Assembly: GCA_020444265.1 (NCBI GenBank)
Contig: JAHLLH010000015.1
Coordinates: forward strand, 1 to 57,982
Direction of reading: 5' to 3'
Length of the DNA stretch: 57,982 bases
Source of the DNA: a bacterium
Lineage (GTDB): Bacteria; Electryoneota; Electryoneia; Electryoneales; Electryoneaceae
In this document: piece after piece, positions 44,475 through 52,606 of the stretch
Position numbering within the stretch: position 1 is the stretch's first letter
How the letters are laid out: each line of letters begins with the position of its first letter
The notes under the pieces: generated by a model
What the model was told of the DNA's origin: nothing
Seen by the model: only the letters and a program-made list of their open reading frames with translations
The model's database searches: none
Translations under genes and position numbers: made by a program

Positions 44475-45878
44475 TCACTTCACCAGCACTACCCGCTGCA
44501 CCTTTGCTTCGCCGCCCTCGAACGAGGCGTGGAGAAAATAGACACCCGTGCTGAGGTCGTTCGCGTTGAGTGAGAAGTGGTGGGTGCCTGGGGAATGGAT
44601 GCCGTCGGTCAGTTCGGCCACCTCGCGGCCCAGTATATCGAACAAGGTCAGGGTCAGGTCGCCCCGGGCGGGCAGCTCGACGGTGACCGTCGCTTGTGCG
44701 TTGAAGGGGTTGGGGGAGACAGGACTCAGCACAAAGCCGCCGGGTAGCATGGACCCGGTTTCCTGCTTGACCCCCGCTTGCGGCAGCAGGTTTTCGTAGA
44801 GCAGGATGGTGGCTTCGCTGCTCGAGGTGGCGGCAATGTCGAAGTCGCCATCGTTGTCGATGTCCCCGATCCCCAGTCCGAAAGCGTGGTTGAAGTTTTC
44901 CGAGAGGATCTGACGGGTGAACTCAGGTGTTTCACCGCCATCGTTTTCCCACCATGAGACCTCATCCCCACCATCGGCGGTTGCGACCAGGTCAACATCC
45001 CCATCCCAGTCGAAATCGGCCACATGGACTGTCGCCGCACCGAAGAAATAGCCGAGCGAATGCTGAGTCATCACATTGCTGCCCTCATTCTCCCACCAGG
45101 AGAGGTTGCTGCCGGACCAGGCGACGGTGGCGATATCCTTGTCGCCATCGCCATCGAGATCGGCGACCGCGACCCAATGGGCGGCGTTGTACCCTTCGAC
45201 CAGGGACATGAAACCGAACGATCCGCTGCCATCATTGGTCCAGAGGTAGACCGCATCCCCATCCTCACTGACCCCGATCAGGTCCTTGTCGCCATCATCA
45301 TCCCAGTCGAGAACATCCATCATCGTCCCGGATACGGCCCCTTCGAGCAGCGTGTGGGAGGTGAAGTTCTGATCGCCATCATTTTCCCACCAGAGGTACC
45401 CGGCAGCGAAGGTGGAAAGCGCGATGTCGAGGTCACCATCTCCATCGAGGTCGGCGACAGCAGGCGTGTGCGCCTGGGTCATCTCATCGGAGATGAGGTG
45501 GTTGGTGAACGATCCATCCTCCTGCTGCTCGAACCAACGGAAAGCATTCTGGTTGAAGGAGGCGCCGACCACATCCATGTCGCCATCCCCATCGAGGTCG
45601 GCGATGTCGATGTCACGGGCGTAGAAGCTCCACGAAATCGGGTGGCTTGGCCAGTCGCCGTTTTCCGTCTGCTCAAACCACGCCACACGCGATGCCGACC
45701 AGCCCGTTGAGACGAGATCCATGTCACCATCACCGTCCATGTCCGCGAATTTTACCGCGCAGGCGTTGTCCATGTTTTCGGTGACGGTATGGGTTTCAAA
45801 GGTGGATTCCGCGAACGTGCGGAGTGGTGCGGCTGCCAGGATGGCACACGCAAACATCAGGGCTACAAACTGCTTCAT
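44475..45878 (-). CDS. Secreted FG-GAP/VCBS-repeat protein with T9SS-type C-terminus
   Basis: A 467-residue exported protein starting at 45878 (GGGAG upstream), with signal peptide ending TFAES. Seven repeats of the calcium-binding type DxDGDGDxDIxxxxW follow (FADMDGDGDMDL, IADLDGDGDMDV, VADLDGDGDLDI, VLDWDDDGDKDL, VADLDGDGDKDI, VADFDWDGDVDL, IGDIDNDGDFDI), which should form a seven-bladed FG-GAP propeller. The end is VSPNPFNAQATVTV, LTLFDILGREVAEL, DLSTGVYFLHASF. Such proteins bind partners or surfaces outside the cell. No enzyme motif is evident. Confidence 0.87.
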   Translation of the reverse strand: MKQFVALMFACAILAAAPLRTFAESTFETHTVTENMDNACAVKFADMDGDGDMDLVSTGWSASRVAWFEQTENGDWPSHPISWSFYARDIDIADLDGDGDMDVVGASFNQNAFRWFEQQEDGSFTNHLISDEMTQAHTPAVADLDGDGDLDIALSTFAAGYLWWENDGDQNFTSHTLLEGAVSGTMMDVLDWDDDGDKDLIGVSEDGDAVYLWTNDGSGSFGFMSLVEGYNAAHWVAVADLDGDGDKDIATVAWSGSNLSWWENEGSNVMTQHSLGYFFGAATVHVADFDWDGDVDLVATADGGDEVSWWENDGGETPEFTRQILSENFNHAFGLGIGDIDNDGDFDIAATSSSEATILLYENLLPQAGVKQETGSMLPGGFVLSPVSPNPFNAQATVTVELPARGDLTLTLFDILGREVAELTDGIHSPGTHHFSLNANDLSTGVYFLHASFEGGEAKVQRVVLVK

Positions 45879-46278
45879 TCTGGTCTCCCTCGGGAGGGGG
45901 GGGACGTCCACGCGGATCCACAACTACCGTGAGATGTCGCGTCCAAGGAAACGTCCCGAGGTCAACCGGCTCCGCCTCTAACATAGAGAGTCTCTATTCA
46001 TAGTACAAACAAGGGATTTCGAAAAGTGGATAAAAGTCATGACTGATCAGTCAAATCAGCCCATTTCGTCAGTCTGAACCATCTTTGTTCGGGAAATCTA
46101 ATACTTTAGGCGAGGCTCTAAGTCTTGACTTAACTTCATAGCAGCCGTAAATAAAATACGTTCTACTTGTGTTCTAAATTGTATGAAAACTAGTCATTTT
46201 TAGTTTGGTTGGAATGATAGTTCTGGCATCCAGGTCGCTGGCTGCTTGCACGGACCACTTTTTGATCGTCTAGGGAAT
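45879..46278. other. Divergent intergenic region between two secreted-protein genes
   Basis: About 400 bp, distinctly AT-rich from 45985, without a gene. It must hold promoters for both the FG-GAP protein (minus) and the protein starting at 46279 (plus); the plus-strand promoter is proposed at 46125-46153. Nothing else structured is seen. Confidence 0.5.
46125..46153 (+). promoter_or_regulatory. Candidate sigma-70 promoter
   Basis: TTGACT (46125-46130), 17-bp spacer, TAAATA (46148-46153); the transcription start would fall near 46160, about 120 nt before the ATG at 46279. Confidence 0.55.
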
Positions 46279-47943
46279 ATGACTATGCCAGCATGCTTCA
46301 GGCCATTCCAGCGATTGTTTATCCTCGTTGTGTTCTGCTGGATTGGTACGACTGCTACGGCATATTCGCAGGAGCGCTGGTATACCCATCCGGATTCTGT
46401 TGAGAATTTACCGGTTTATCCGTATCACGGAATGCAGATTATTGCCGACCGTCATGGCGGGTTCTACCTCAAGACGCCTTGGCCTTTCTCATTTCTTCCC
46501 TACATCCTCTACCATTTCGATGAAAATGGTGCCTCGACGTTCCCCGATCCGACCTATGTCTGGTGCTACCCGTACGAAAACGAGATAGGCGGATATCCAC
46601 GAAGTCTTTTCGCCCTTGATGATGGTTCACTCTTCTACTCGATGCTGATCCACAACGGACTAGAAGATCAATATGAAACCCACCTGATGCGGGTCGATCA
46701 GGAAGGGAACCAGCTCTGGGGACCGTCAGGTGTTGCTGAATCAGGGGATTGGCGTTATCAGGAAATCGCTCGTGCGACCGATAATTCGATCTGGGCACTT
46801 CGTTATGTGAGTGCTGATGTAGTTGAGGATATTCGGTATGAGTTGGTTCAATATGACTATCAGGGAAATCAGCTCCACGAAGATCCAGCTTGGGTTGTGA
46901 ATTCACGTGATCAAGGTTATGTCAGAAGCGCATTCAAGCTGGTCGATGATGAGAATGGTGGCGTTTACGTTTGTGGTACATGGCGGAGAGATAATGATCA
47001 TGGATTTTGTATAAACCACATCGATGCTAACGGTACGATAGCCGACACATCAGGACTGCGCTACTTTGAATATTTGATCGGGGGTGAGGGGGCCGATTAT
47101 TGGATTGGGCCCAACGGAGATTTATTTGGCGCGAATTCGCTCCGGATGATTAGGTTAACACGCGAACTTGAACTGGTCTGGCCGGAAGGCGCGCGCCCAC
47201 TTCCTTGTATCGTCGAGAACCCCAGTAGTACTGTAACGAAGTTCAGCCAGGAAAATGGGATATTTTGGACAAAGGTTCAACTTGACAACCTTGTCTGGTG
47301 GATGGCGTGTTATACCCCTGAGGGCGAATTGCTAACCGAATTCCCAATCTCACCATGCGATTTTCATGTTGCAGAAGATGGTCGGTTGTGGGCAATTATT
47401 GGGGAAGAATCAGGGCTTGAAGTACGATACAAGGCCTTTGTATACGCGCAAGACAGTGAAGGTACCCCTCAGGATTCAGTTTTCCTCTACGATCAGCCGG
47501 AGTCCACAACGTCCATTGGTGCCCTTTGCACGGACAATCGAAACGGTCTCGAATTCGCGTTAAGTACAACCTATGGTCCATCTGGTGGATTGGTTGGTCG
47601 AGTTACCTCCGATGGCTATTTGGGATTCTCGCCCAGCGAAACTGGAATTTCCGCTGAAAATCATCCCCAACCGCAGATGTGCCAACTTTTATCAAACTTC
47701 CATCCTAACCCTACGAACGGCGCAGTCCGCTTTCAGCTAGCCGGTAGATCAGAATATACAATCAGTGTTTACAATATTTTAGGCAAGAGAATCTTGCGCC
47801 AATCGTACCGGGGTCGTCAAGATGTAAATGAGGTCTCACTAGATCTTGCAGCTTTGAATCTCAGTTCAGGGAGATACTTCGTGAGGGTTGTCGATAATAA
47901 ACGATCAAAAGTTGATGTTATCCATTTTCAGTATTTGAAATAA
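46279..47943 (+). CDS. Secreted hypothetical protein with T9SS-type C-terminus
   Basis: A 554-residue exported protein. ATG 46279, five bases after AGGGA, gives a signal peptide ending AYSQERW. The body of about 440 residues has repeats of the form GxxLW/GNQLWGPSG, YQGNQLHEDPAW and TPEGELLTEFP with aromatic residues, suggesting a beta-propeller of a type I cannot name. C-terminus: SNFHPNPTNGAVRF, ISVYNILGKRILRQ, LSSGRYFVRVVD. The sequence is AT-rich compared with the housekeeping genes. Function unknown. Confidence 0.78.
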   Translation: MTMPACFRPFQRLFILVVFCWIGTTATAYSQERWYTHPDSVENLPVYPYHGMQIIADRHGGFYLKTPWPFSFLPYILYHFDENGASTFPDPTYVWCYPYENEIGGYPRSLFALDDGSLFYSMLIHNGLEDQYETHLMRVDQEGNQLWGPSGVAESGDWRYQEIARATDNSIWALRYVSADVVEDIRYELVQYDYQGNQLHEDPAWVVNSRDQGYVRSAFKLVDDENGGVYVCGTWRRDNDHGFCINHIDANGTIADTSGLRYFEYLIGGEGADYWIGPNGDLFGANSLRMIRLTRELELVWPEGARPLPCIVENPSSTVTKFSQENGIFWTKVQLDNLVWWMACYTPEGELLTEFPISPCDFHVAEDGRLWAIIGEESGLEVRYKAFVYAQDSEGTPQDSVFLYDQPESTTSIGALCTDNRNGLEFALSTTYGPSGGLVGRVTSDGYLGFSPSETGISAENHPQPQMCQLLSNFHPNPTNGAVRFQLAGRSEYTISVYNILGKRILRQSYRGRQDVNEVSLDLAALNLSSGRYFVRVVDNKRSKVDVIHFQYLK

Positions 47944-48441
47944 CTTGATCCCTCACAAGAAAGGTTGATAACAAGTACGAATCATCACTCCATTGTTGAT
48001 AAGAGATTAAATTCATCCGAACCAGCATCTTTCAATATCCAGAAGCCATTCCACAAACTGCAAATAAACAGATGAATATTTGAGTCCACCGCAATGAAAT
48101 TCCCGCCTCACCAGAGCGAGGAGAGACTCGCAACCGTGATAAGGTAGAAAGAGGAAGTTTGTCGCAGGGTTGTACGACGAAGTATATCCCTGTTCGCGAA
48201 CCGGAGGACCGTACCCGTAACCCCTGCGCGCAAACATAGTTCTGAGTTACATGATCGAGTTAAGCGCTGTTAACTATCGTAATCTCACGCTCTTGGGGTT
48301 CGAAACACAGTTTGTGAATTCTCTCACTGAGTTGAGGAGACCGGAAGAGAACACTATCTTTGACCTTAATCGAAACGGGGCCGACCGTCCTCAGGCCTTG
48401 ACCCCGAACCATTTCCCTCCAGACAAACCGGCGGAGGCTTC
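47944..48441. other. Intergenic region upstream of sdhCDAB
   Basis: Some 500 bp without a convincing gene; short frames here have no family character or ribosome-binding site. It contains a dyad AGTTAA-GCGCTG-TTAACT (48258-48275) and the proposed sdh promoter (48332-48360). The first half is AT-rich and may belong to the neighbouring secreted-protein region. Confidence 0.45.
48332..48360 (+). promoter_or_regulatory. Candidate promoter of the sdh operon
   Basis: TTGAGG (48332-48337), 17-bp spacer, TATCTT (48355-48360), placing transcription start near 48367 and leaving a leader of about 75 nt. The dyad at 48258-48275 lies about 57 bp upstream of the -35 and might bind an activator. Confidence 0.55.
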
Positions 48442-48852
48442 ATGCCATCGTTACGTACCCGCGGTTTTACTCACTACCGCTGGCAGACGGGAATGACCGC
48501 CTGGATGCTGCATCGGTTGACCGGGCTCGCACTGGTCTTCTACATCACCTTGCACATCTGGGTCGTATCCAGCCTGCAGCTCGGACCGGAAACGTTCGAA
48601 GCGACCATGGCGGTCGTCAGCGCACCCTTGTTCCGCTTCCTCGAAGTCGGGCTGCTGTTCTGCGTGATCTATCATGCGCTCAACGGCATCCGCTTGATCG
48701 CGATCGACTTCTTCGGGGCCACGGAAAAGCACGCTCCCCTCTTCTACGGCCTGATGGCTGTGGGCGCTATCCTCTGGATCTGGGGGGGAGGCACCATGGT
48801 TGGCCACGCGCTGCACCAGTTGCATGCTGGTGAGCCGTTCTTCCCGTTCTAA
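48442..48852 (+). CDS. sdhC: Succinate dehydrogenase cytochrome b556 subunit
   Basis: A 136-residue membrane anchor with three transmembrane helices (about 18-40, 60-85, 100-122). HRLTGLALVFYITLHIW is the SdhC start signature, and YHALNGIRLIAIDFF includes the His that ligates heme b and the quinone-side Arg. GGAGG lies four bases before the start. First gene of sdhCDAB. Confidence 0.93.
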   Translation: MPSLRTRGFTHYRWQTGMTAWMLHRLTGLALVFYITLHIWVVSSLQLGPETFEATMAVVSAPLFRFLEVGLLFCVIYHALNGIRLIAIDFFGATEKHAPLFYGLMAVGAILWIWGGGTMVGHALHQLHAGEPFFPF

Positions 48853-48868
48853 ACCTTAGGAGCCAGAC

Positions 48869-49237
48869 GTGAACCAATTGCTGAAGCAGTTCGGTACCCA
48901 GTCAGGCGGGTCGACGGCGTGGATCTGGCAGCGGATCACCGGCCTCGTGCTTGTCATCGCCCTGTTCCTGCACTATCTCTTCCTGCATTTCCTCAACGGC
49001 GGAAACGTCACCTATGGTGAGGTCTCCGGCCGTTTGGCAATGCCCCTCTGGAAGACCATCGACATCACCTTCCTCACCGCCGCATTGTACCATTCGGTGC
49101 AGGGAGTGATCATGAACATTCATGACTACGTCCATCGTGCGATGCTGCGTGTCACCCTCGTCTCGATTACCTGGGTGGTCGGGCTGATCCTCTGGATCAC
49201 CGGCATCGCGACTGTCATAGCCATTAAGAGCCTGTAA
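48869..49237 (+). CDS. sdhD: Succinate dehydrogenase membrane anchor subunit
   Basis: A 122-residue anchor subunit starting with GTG (48869) after TAGGAG. Three transmembrane helices (about 20-40, 58-80, 92-115); [22 protein letters not shown] and [15 protein letters not shown], the latter with a candidate heme His and the quinone-proximal Asp-Tyr pair. It lies 16 bp after sdhC and 13 bp before sdhA. Confidence 0.9.
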   Translation: MNQLLKQFGTQSGGSTAWIWQRITGLVLVIALFLHYLFLHFLNGGNVTYGEVSGRLAMPLWKTIDITFLTAALYHSVQGVIMNIHDYVHRAMLRVTLVSITWVVGLILWITGIATVIAIKSL

Positions 49238-49250
49238 GGAGGCCTGGAAA

Positions 49251-50996
49251 ATGATCCATCGTCATGACGTGATCATCATCGGCGCCGGCCTTGCAGGGTC
49301 TCGTGCCGCTGTGGAAATCGGGCAGGTTGCCGATGTGGCAGTCCTGTCAAAGGTGTATCCCAGCCGTTCCCACTCGGGCGCCGCGCAGGGCGGGATCGCC
49401 GCCAGCCTGGCGAACATCTCGAAGACGGACCGTTGGGAATTCCACATGTTCGATACTGTCAAGGGATCGGACTACCTGGGCGACCAGGACGCCATCGAGC
49501 TGATGGTCCGTGAAGCACCCGAAACAGTAATCGAAATGGAACACTGGGGCTGCCCCTTTAGCCGTACCGAAGAGGGAAAGATCGCCCAGCGTAAATTCGG
49601 CGGGCACACGCTTGAGTTCGGAAAAGAGCCAAGCCTACGTGCCTGCTACTCGGCCGACTTTACTGGCCATGTGTTGCTGCACACGCTTCACGAGCAGTGC
49701 CTGAAGCACAATGTCAACTTCTATTCCGAATTTCAGGCACTCAGCCTGATCTTCCGCGATAATCGTGCGATAGGTGTCACCGCTTGGGACATGGTCAATG
49801 GCGGCCTTCATACCTTCTACGGTCGTGCGGTGATGTTCGGGACGGGCGGCTATGGCCGCGCCTTCCACATCACCTCCAATGCCCATGCAAACACGGGTGA
49901 TGGTCTCGCGCTGGTGACACGTGCCGGGCTGCCCTTGCAGGATCTCGAATTTGTCCAATTCCATCCGACCGGCCTTTGGAAGTCGGGCATCCTGGTGACC
50001 GAGGGTGCGCGTGGCGAAGGCGGCTACCTGGTCAATGGCGAGGGGCGTCGATTTATGGAGGATTACGCGCCCACGTTGATGGAGCTAGCCCCACGTGACA
50101 TGGTTTCCCGTTCGATGCAGACTGAGATCGACGAGGGACGTGGGATCAAGGGCGAGGACTACATCCACATCGATGTCTCGCACCTCGGCGAGCAGAAGCT
50201 GATGGAACGACTGCCGCAGATCACCGAGCTGGCGATGAACTTCGCAGGGGTCGATCCACGCATCGAACCGATTCCGATTCAGCCGACAGCCCACTACAGC
50301 ATGGGCGGCATTCCGGCCAATCCAAATTGCCGGGTGACCTACAATGCCAACCGTGACGAGACCGTCGGTTTCTACGCCGCTGGCGAATGTTCCTGCATCA
50401 GTGTGCACGGCGCAAACCGTCTCGGGACCAACTCCTTGCTCGAAGCGTTGCTCTTTGGACGTCGTGCAGGCAAGCAGATTGTCGAAGATTTGCCGCACCT
50501 CGAGTTCCCGAATCTGCCCGCCGATTACGAGGACGAGGCGAAGGGCGAAGTCGAGAAGATGTTCAACTCGACAGGCAAGGAGAAGGTCGGCGCGATTCGT
50601 GACGAATTGCAGAAGAGCATGACCCTCGATTGCGGTGTGTTCCGGACGAAAGAGCAGCTCGAGAAGCAGCACACGAAGATCGAAGAACTCGAAGATCGGT
50701 TCAAGCATATCACCATCGATGACAAGGGCAACCGTTTCAATACGGACCTGTTGGAAGCGATTGAGATGAAGCACTTGCTCAGCTTCTCCGGCGCGATTGT
50801 CGAAGGTGCGTTGCAGCGTGAGGAAAGCCGTGGCGGTCATTCCCGCAAGGACTTCCCGAAACGTGACGATGACAAGTTCCTCAAGCACACCCTCGCTTGG
50901 CGCAAGGATGGCAAGTGGGAACTGACCTTTGACAAGCCTGTTGTGCTCGAAGGTGTGAGCCACAAGGGCTTCGAGCCGATGGAGAGGAAGTACTGA
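49251..50996 (+). CDS. sdhA: Succinate dehydrogenase flavoprotein subunit
   Basis: A 581-residue FAD subunit oxidising succinate to fumarate. FAD-binding [17 protein letters not shown], then [18 protein letters not shown], where the His is the covalent FAD attachment site; the active-site [32 protein letters not shown] and [23 protein letters not shown]. Length is normal. AGGAGG precedes the ATG. The 150 bp separating it from sdhB contain two large hairpins. Confidence 0.97.
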   Translation: MIHRHDVIIIGAGLAGSRAAVEIGQVADVAVLSKVYPSRSHSGAAQGGIAASLANISKTDRWEFHMFDTVKGSDYLGDQDAIELMVREAPETVIEMEHWGCPFSRTEEGKIAQRKFGGHTLEFGKEPSLRACYSADFTGHVLLHTLHEQCLKHNVNFYSEFQALSLIFRDNRAIGVTAWDMVNGGLHTFYGRAVMFGTGGYGRAFHITSNAHANTGDGLALVTRAGLPLQDLEFVQFHPTGLWKSGILVTEGARGEGGYLVNGEGRRFMEDYAPTLMELAPRDMVSRSMQTEIDEGRGIKGEDYIHIDVSHLGEQKLMERLPQITELAMNFAGVDPRIEPIPIQPTAHYSMGGIPANPNCRVTYNANRDETVGFYAAGECSCISVHGANRLGTNSLLEALLFGRRAGKQIVEDLPHLEFPNLPADYEDEAKGEVEKMFNSTGKEKVGAIRDELQKSMTLDCGVFRTKEQLEKQHTKIEELEDRFKHITIDDKGNRFNTDLLEAIEMKHLLSFSGAIVEGALQREESRGGHSRKDFPKRDDDKFLKHTLAWRKDGKWELTFDKPVVLEGVSHKGFEPMERKY

Positions 50997-51005
50997 TCAC
51001 GGGGG

Positions 51006-51107
51006 CCTCTGACCTGGCCCGACACTTCAGTGTCGGGTCTCATCAGAGGAAAAAGCTGGACGAATGCTAACGTCCGAAGAAACCCGACACTGAAGTGTCG
51101 GGGCCAG
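51006..51107 (+). repeat. Two mirror-image hairpins between sdhA and sdhB
   Basis: First: CCTCTGA (51006-51012) encloses CCCGACAC-TTCA-GTGTCGGG (51018-51037) and closes with TCAGAGG (51043-51049). Second: CCCGACAC-TGAA-GTGTCGGG (51083-51102). The outer CTGGCCCGACAC (51014-51025) can also pair with GTGTCGGGGCCAG (51095-51107), so the folds exclude one another. They belong to the REP-like family. Confidence 0.8.
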
Positions 51108-51146
51108 ATGAACGAAAGCTGTCCCGACACCAGAACGGAGTGATCG

Positions 51147-51851
51147 ATGGCCAAACGCACATTTAAAATCTTCCGCTTCAATCCGGAGACGGATGAGAAG
51201 CCTTCATACAAGACCTACGAGATTGACGTACAGCCTGCCTGGACCATCCTTGATGTGTTGAACGAGATCAAATGGTTTCAGGATGGGACGCTGACCTATC
51301 GCCGTTCCTGCCGTCATGGCATCTGCGGTTCCTGCGCGATGATGGTCAACGGCATCAACAACCTCGCCTGCGAGTTACAGATTGCGACGATGAAGAAGGA
51401 CCCCATCGTCATCGATCCGCTGCCCGGTTTCGAGATCTACAAGGATCTCGCGGTCAACATGGATCCCTTCTACGAGGCGCTCAAGCGGGTGAAACCATGG
51501 CTGATCAACAATGATCCGGCACCGAGCCGTGAACGCCTACAGTCGCAGGAAGAATTCGCGTTGATGGGTAATTCCATCGCCTGCATTCTCTGCGCCGCGT
51601 GCACCAGTTCCTGCCCGAGCTTCTGGACCGATGGCGAGTACCTCGGCCCGGCGGCGCTGTTGAAGGCCTTCCGTTACACCTTCGACACTCGCGACCACGG
51701 CCTTGACCAGCGCATCGAAGCGCTGGACAACAAGCACGGCCTCTGGCGCTGCCACAAGATCACCAACTGCTTCACCGCCTGCCCGAAGAACCTCAACCCA
51801 ACCGAGGCGATCAGCAAGCTGCAGAAGCGGATTGTGGAAGAGAAGTTGTAG
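51147..51851 (+). CDS. sdhB: Succinate dehydrogenase iron-sulfur subunit
   Basis: A 234-residue subunit passing electrons to the quinone. The plant-type ferredoxin domain has SCRHGICGSCAMMVNGINNLAC (2Fe-2S); the bacterial-type domain has CILCAACTSSCPSFW and CHKITNCFTACPKNLNP (4Fe-4S and 3Fe-4S). It ends LNPTEAISKLQKRIVEEKL; the last 61 bp and 8 bp beyond are repeated at 55076-55144. Its start has GGAGTG upstream. Last gene of sdhCDAB. Confidence 0.96.
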   Translation: MAKRTFKIFRFNPETDEKPSYKTYEIDVQPAWTILDVLNEIKWFQDGTLTYRRSCRHGICGSCAMMVNGINNLACELQIATMKKDPIVIDPLPGFEIYKDLAVNMDPFYEALKRVKPWLINNDPAPSRERLQSQEEFALMGNSIACILCAACTSSCPSFWTDGEYLGPAALLKAFRYTFDTRDHGLDQRIEALDNKHGLWRCHKITNCFTACPKNLNPTEAISKLQKRIVEEKL

Positions 51852-51858
51852 GGGAAAC
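51790..51858 (+). repeat. Left copy of a 69-bp direct repeat (sdhB 3' end)
   Basis: This stretch matches 55076-55144 at 68 of 69 positions; the single difference is at 51851 (TAG here, TAA there), inside the stop codon. The two copies are 3,286 bp apart and bracket a block containing only secreted-protein genes. Confidence 0.92.
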
Positions 51859-51887
51859 ACGCTGATAAGCACATTATTACTGACATA

Positions 51888-51921
51888 AGCCCCGTGTAAT
51901 ACGATTACACGGGGCTTTTTT
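51888..51921 (+). terminator. Terminator after sdhB (left copy)
   Basis: AGCCCCGTGTAAT (51888-51900), loop ACG, ATTACACGGGGCT (51904-51916), followed by a T run to 51921. A different terminator follows the second copy of the sdhB end (55160-55189). Confidence 0.92.
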
Positions 51922-52088
51922 AGTGGCGATATCCTGGAGAAATACTAAATAAGCATAAATATTTATAAAAAGAGACAAGCTATTAAAATAGACTAGAAAT
52001 ATTAGTAGTATTCCAACACTGAATCTGAAACTCACCCTGAAAGATCGGACCAATGGGGTCTGATTCGATAAAAAAGCAGGAGAATATC

Positions 52089-52493
52089 ATGAAGCGTACA
52101 GCACTCACCGTACTGATGCTCGTCGCTCTGGGTGCAACGACCCTCTTCGCTGCACCCCCGCCGCCGGAAGAATTGTATGGTGACTACGCCTCCGCAGGGT
52201 GGTGGGACATGGACACCTTCAGGGAGACCGACACTCCGGGTCTCAATCTCCCACTGAAGATTACTGCAAATGCAGCGTCCAATGTCGAAGACCCGAGCTA
52301 TGAGTACCTTCAGGGCGAGTACTACAATGGTTCTCTCTTCTGTACCATTGTCATGACTCGAACTGAGCACGATCAACACACGGCGAATGGTGGATGGTGG
52401 TCGAAATCCCAGAACTACACCAATGTCCCCGCAGATTACGATCCCTTTATCATTTCGCCGGGACCTACGGTCCGTACTTTGCGGAAACCGTAA
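52089..52493 (+). CDS. Small secreted protein, probable frameshift near the end
   Basis: A 134-residue frame with signal peptide (MKRTALTVLMLVALGATTLFA) and a mature part with many aromatic residues (YGDYASAGWWDMDTF, YEYLQGEYYNGSLFC). ATG 52089 follows AGGAG. From about 52455 the reading frame looks wrong (IISPGPTVRTLRKP), whereas the -1 frame gives FAGTYGPYFAETVSYLEGW and a stop at 52525, with better composition. A single missing base around 52441-52455 would explain it: mutation, sequencing error or, less likely, programmed shifting. No family recognised. Confidence 0.65.
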   Translation: MKRTALTVLMLVALGATTLFAAPPPPEELYGDYASAGWWDMDTFRETDTPGLNLPLKITANAASNVEDPSYEYLQGEYYNGSLFCTIVMTRTEHDQHTANGGWWSKSQNYTNVPADYDPFIISPGPTVRTLRKP

Positions 52494-52606
52494 GTTATCT
52501 TGAAGGCTGGTTGGACGAAGAATAATTGTCGTTTGATCATTCGCTGTACACCACGGTTCGAAATCAGGGTCGTGGTGTGCAGGTTTCTATCTGAGGTGTC
52601 AACGGT

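Noticed and set aside
48013-48237. Minus-strand frame upstream of sdhC
   Set aside because: Seventy-four codons with no domain, no ribosome-binding site and AT-rich noncoding look.
52441-52460. Programmed -1 frameshift at CCCTTTA
   Set aside because: The zero-frame codons are CCC TTT, not the CCT TTA needed for the X XXY YYZ heptamer, so a mutation or read error is likelier.
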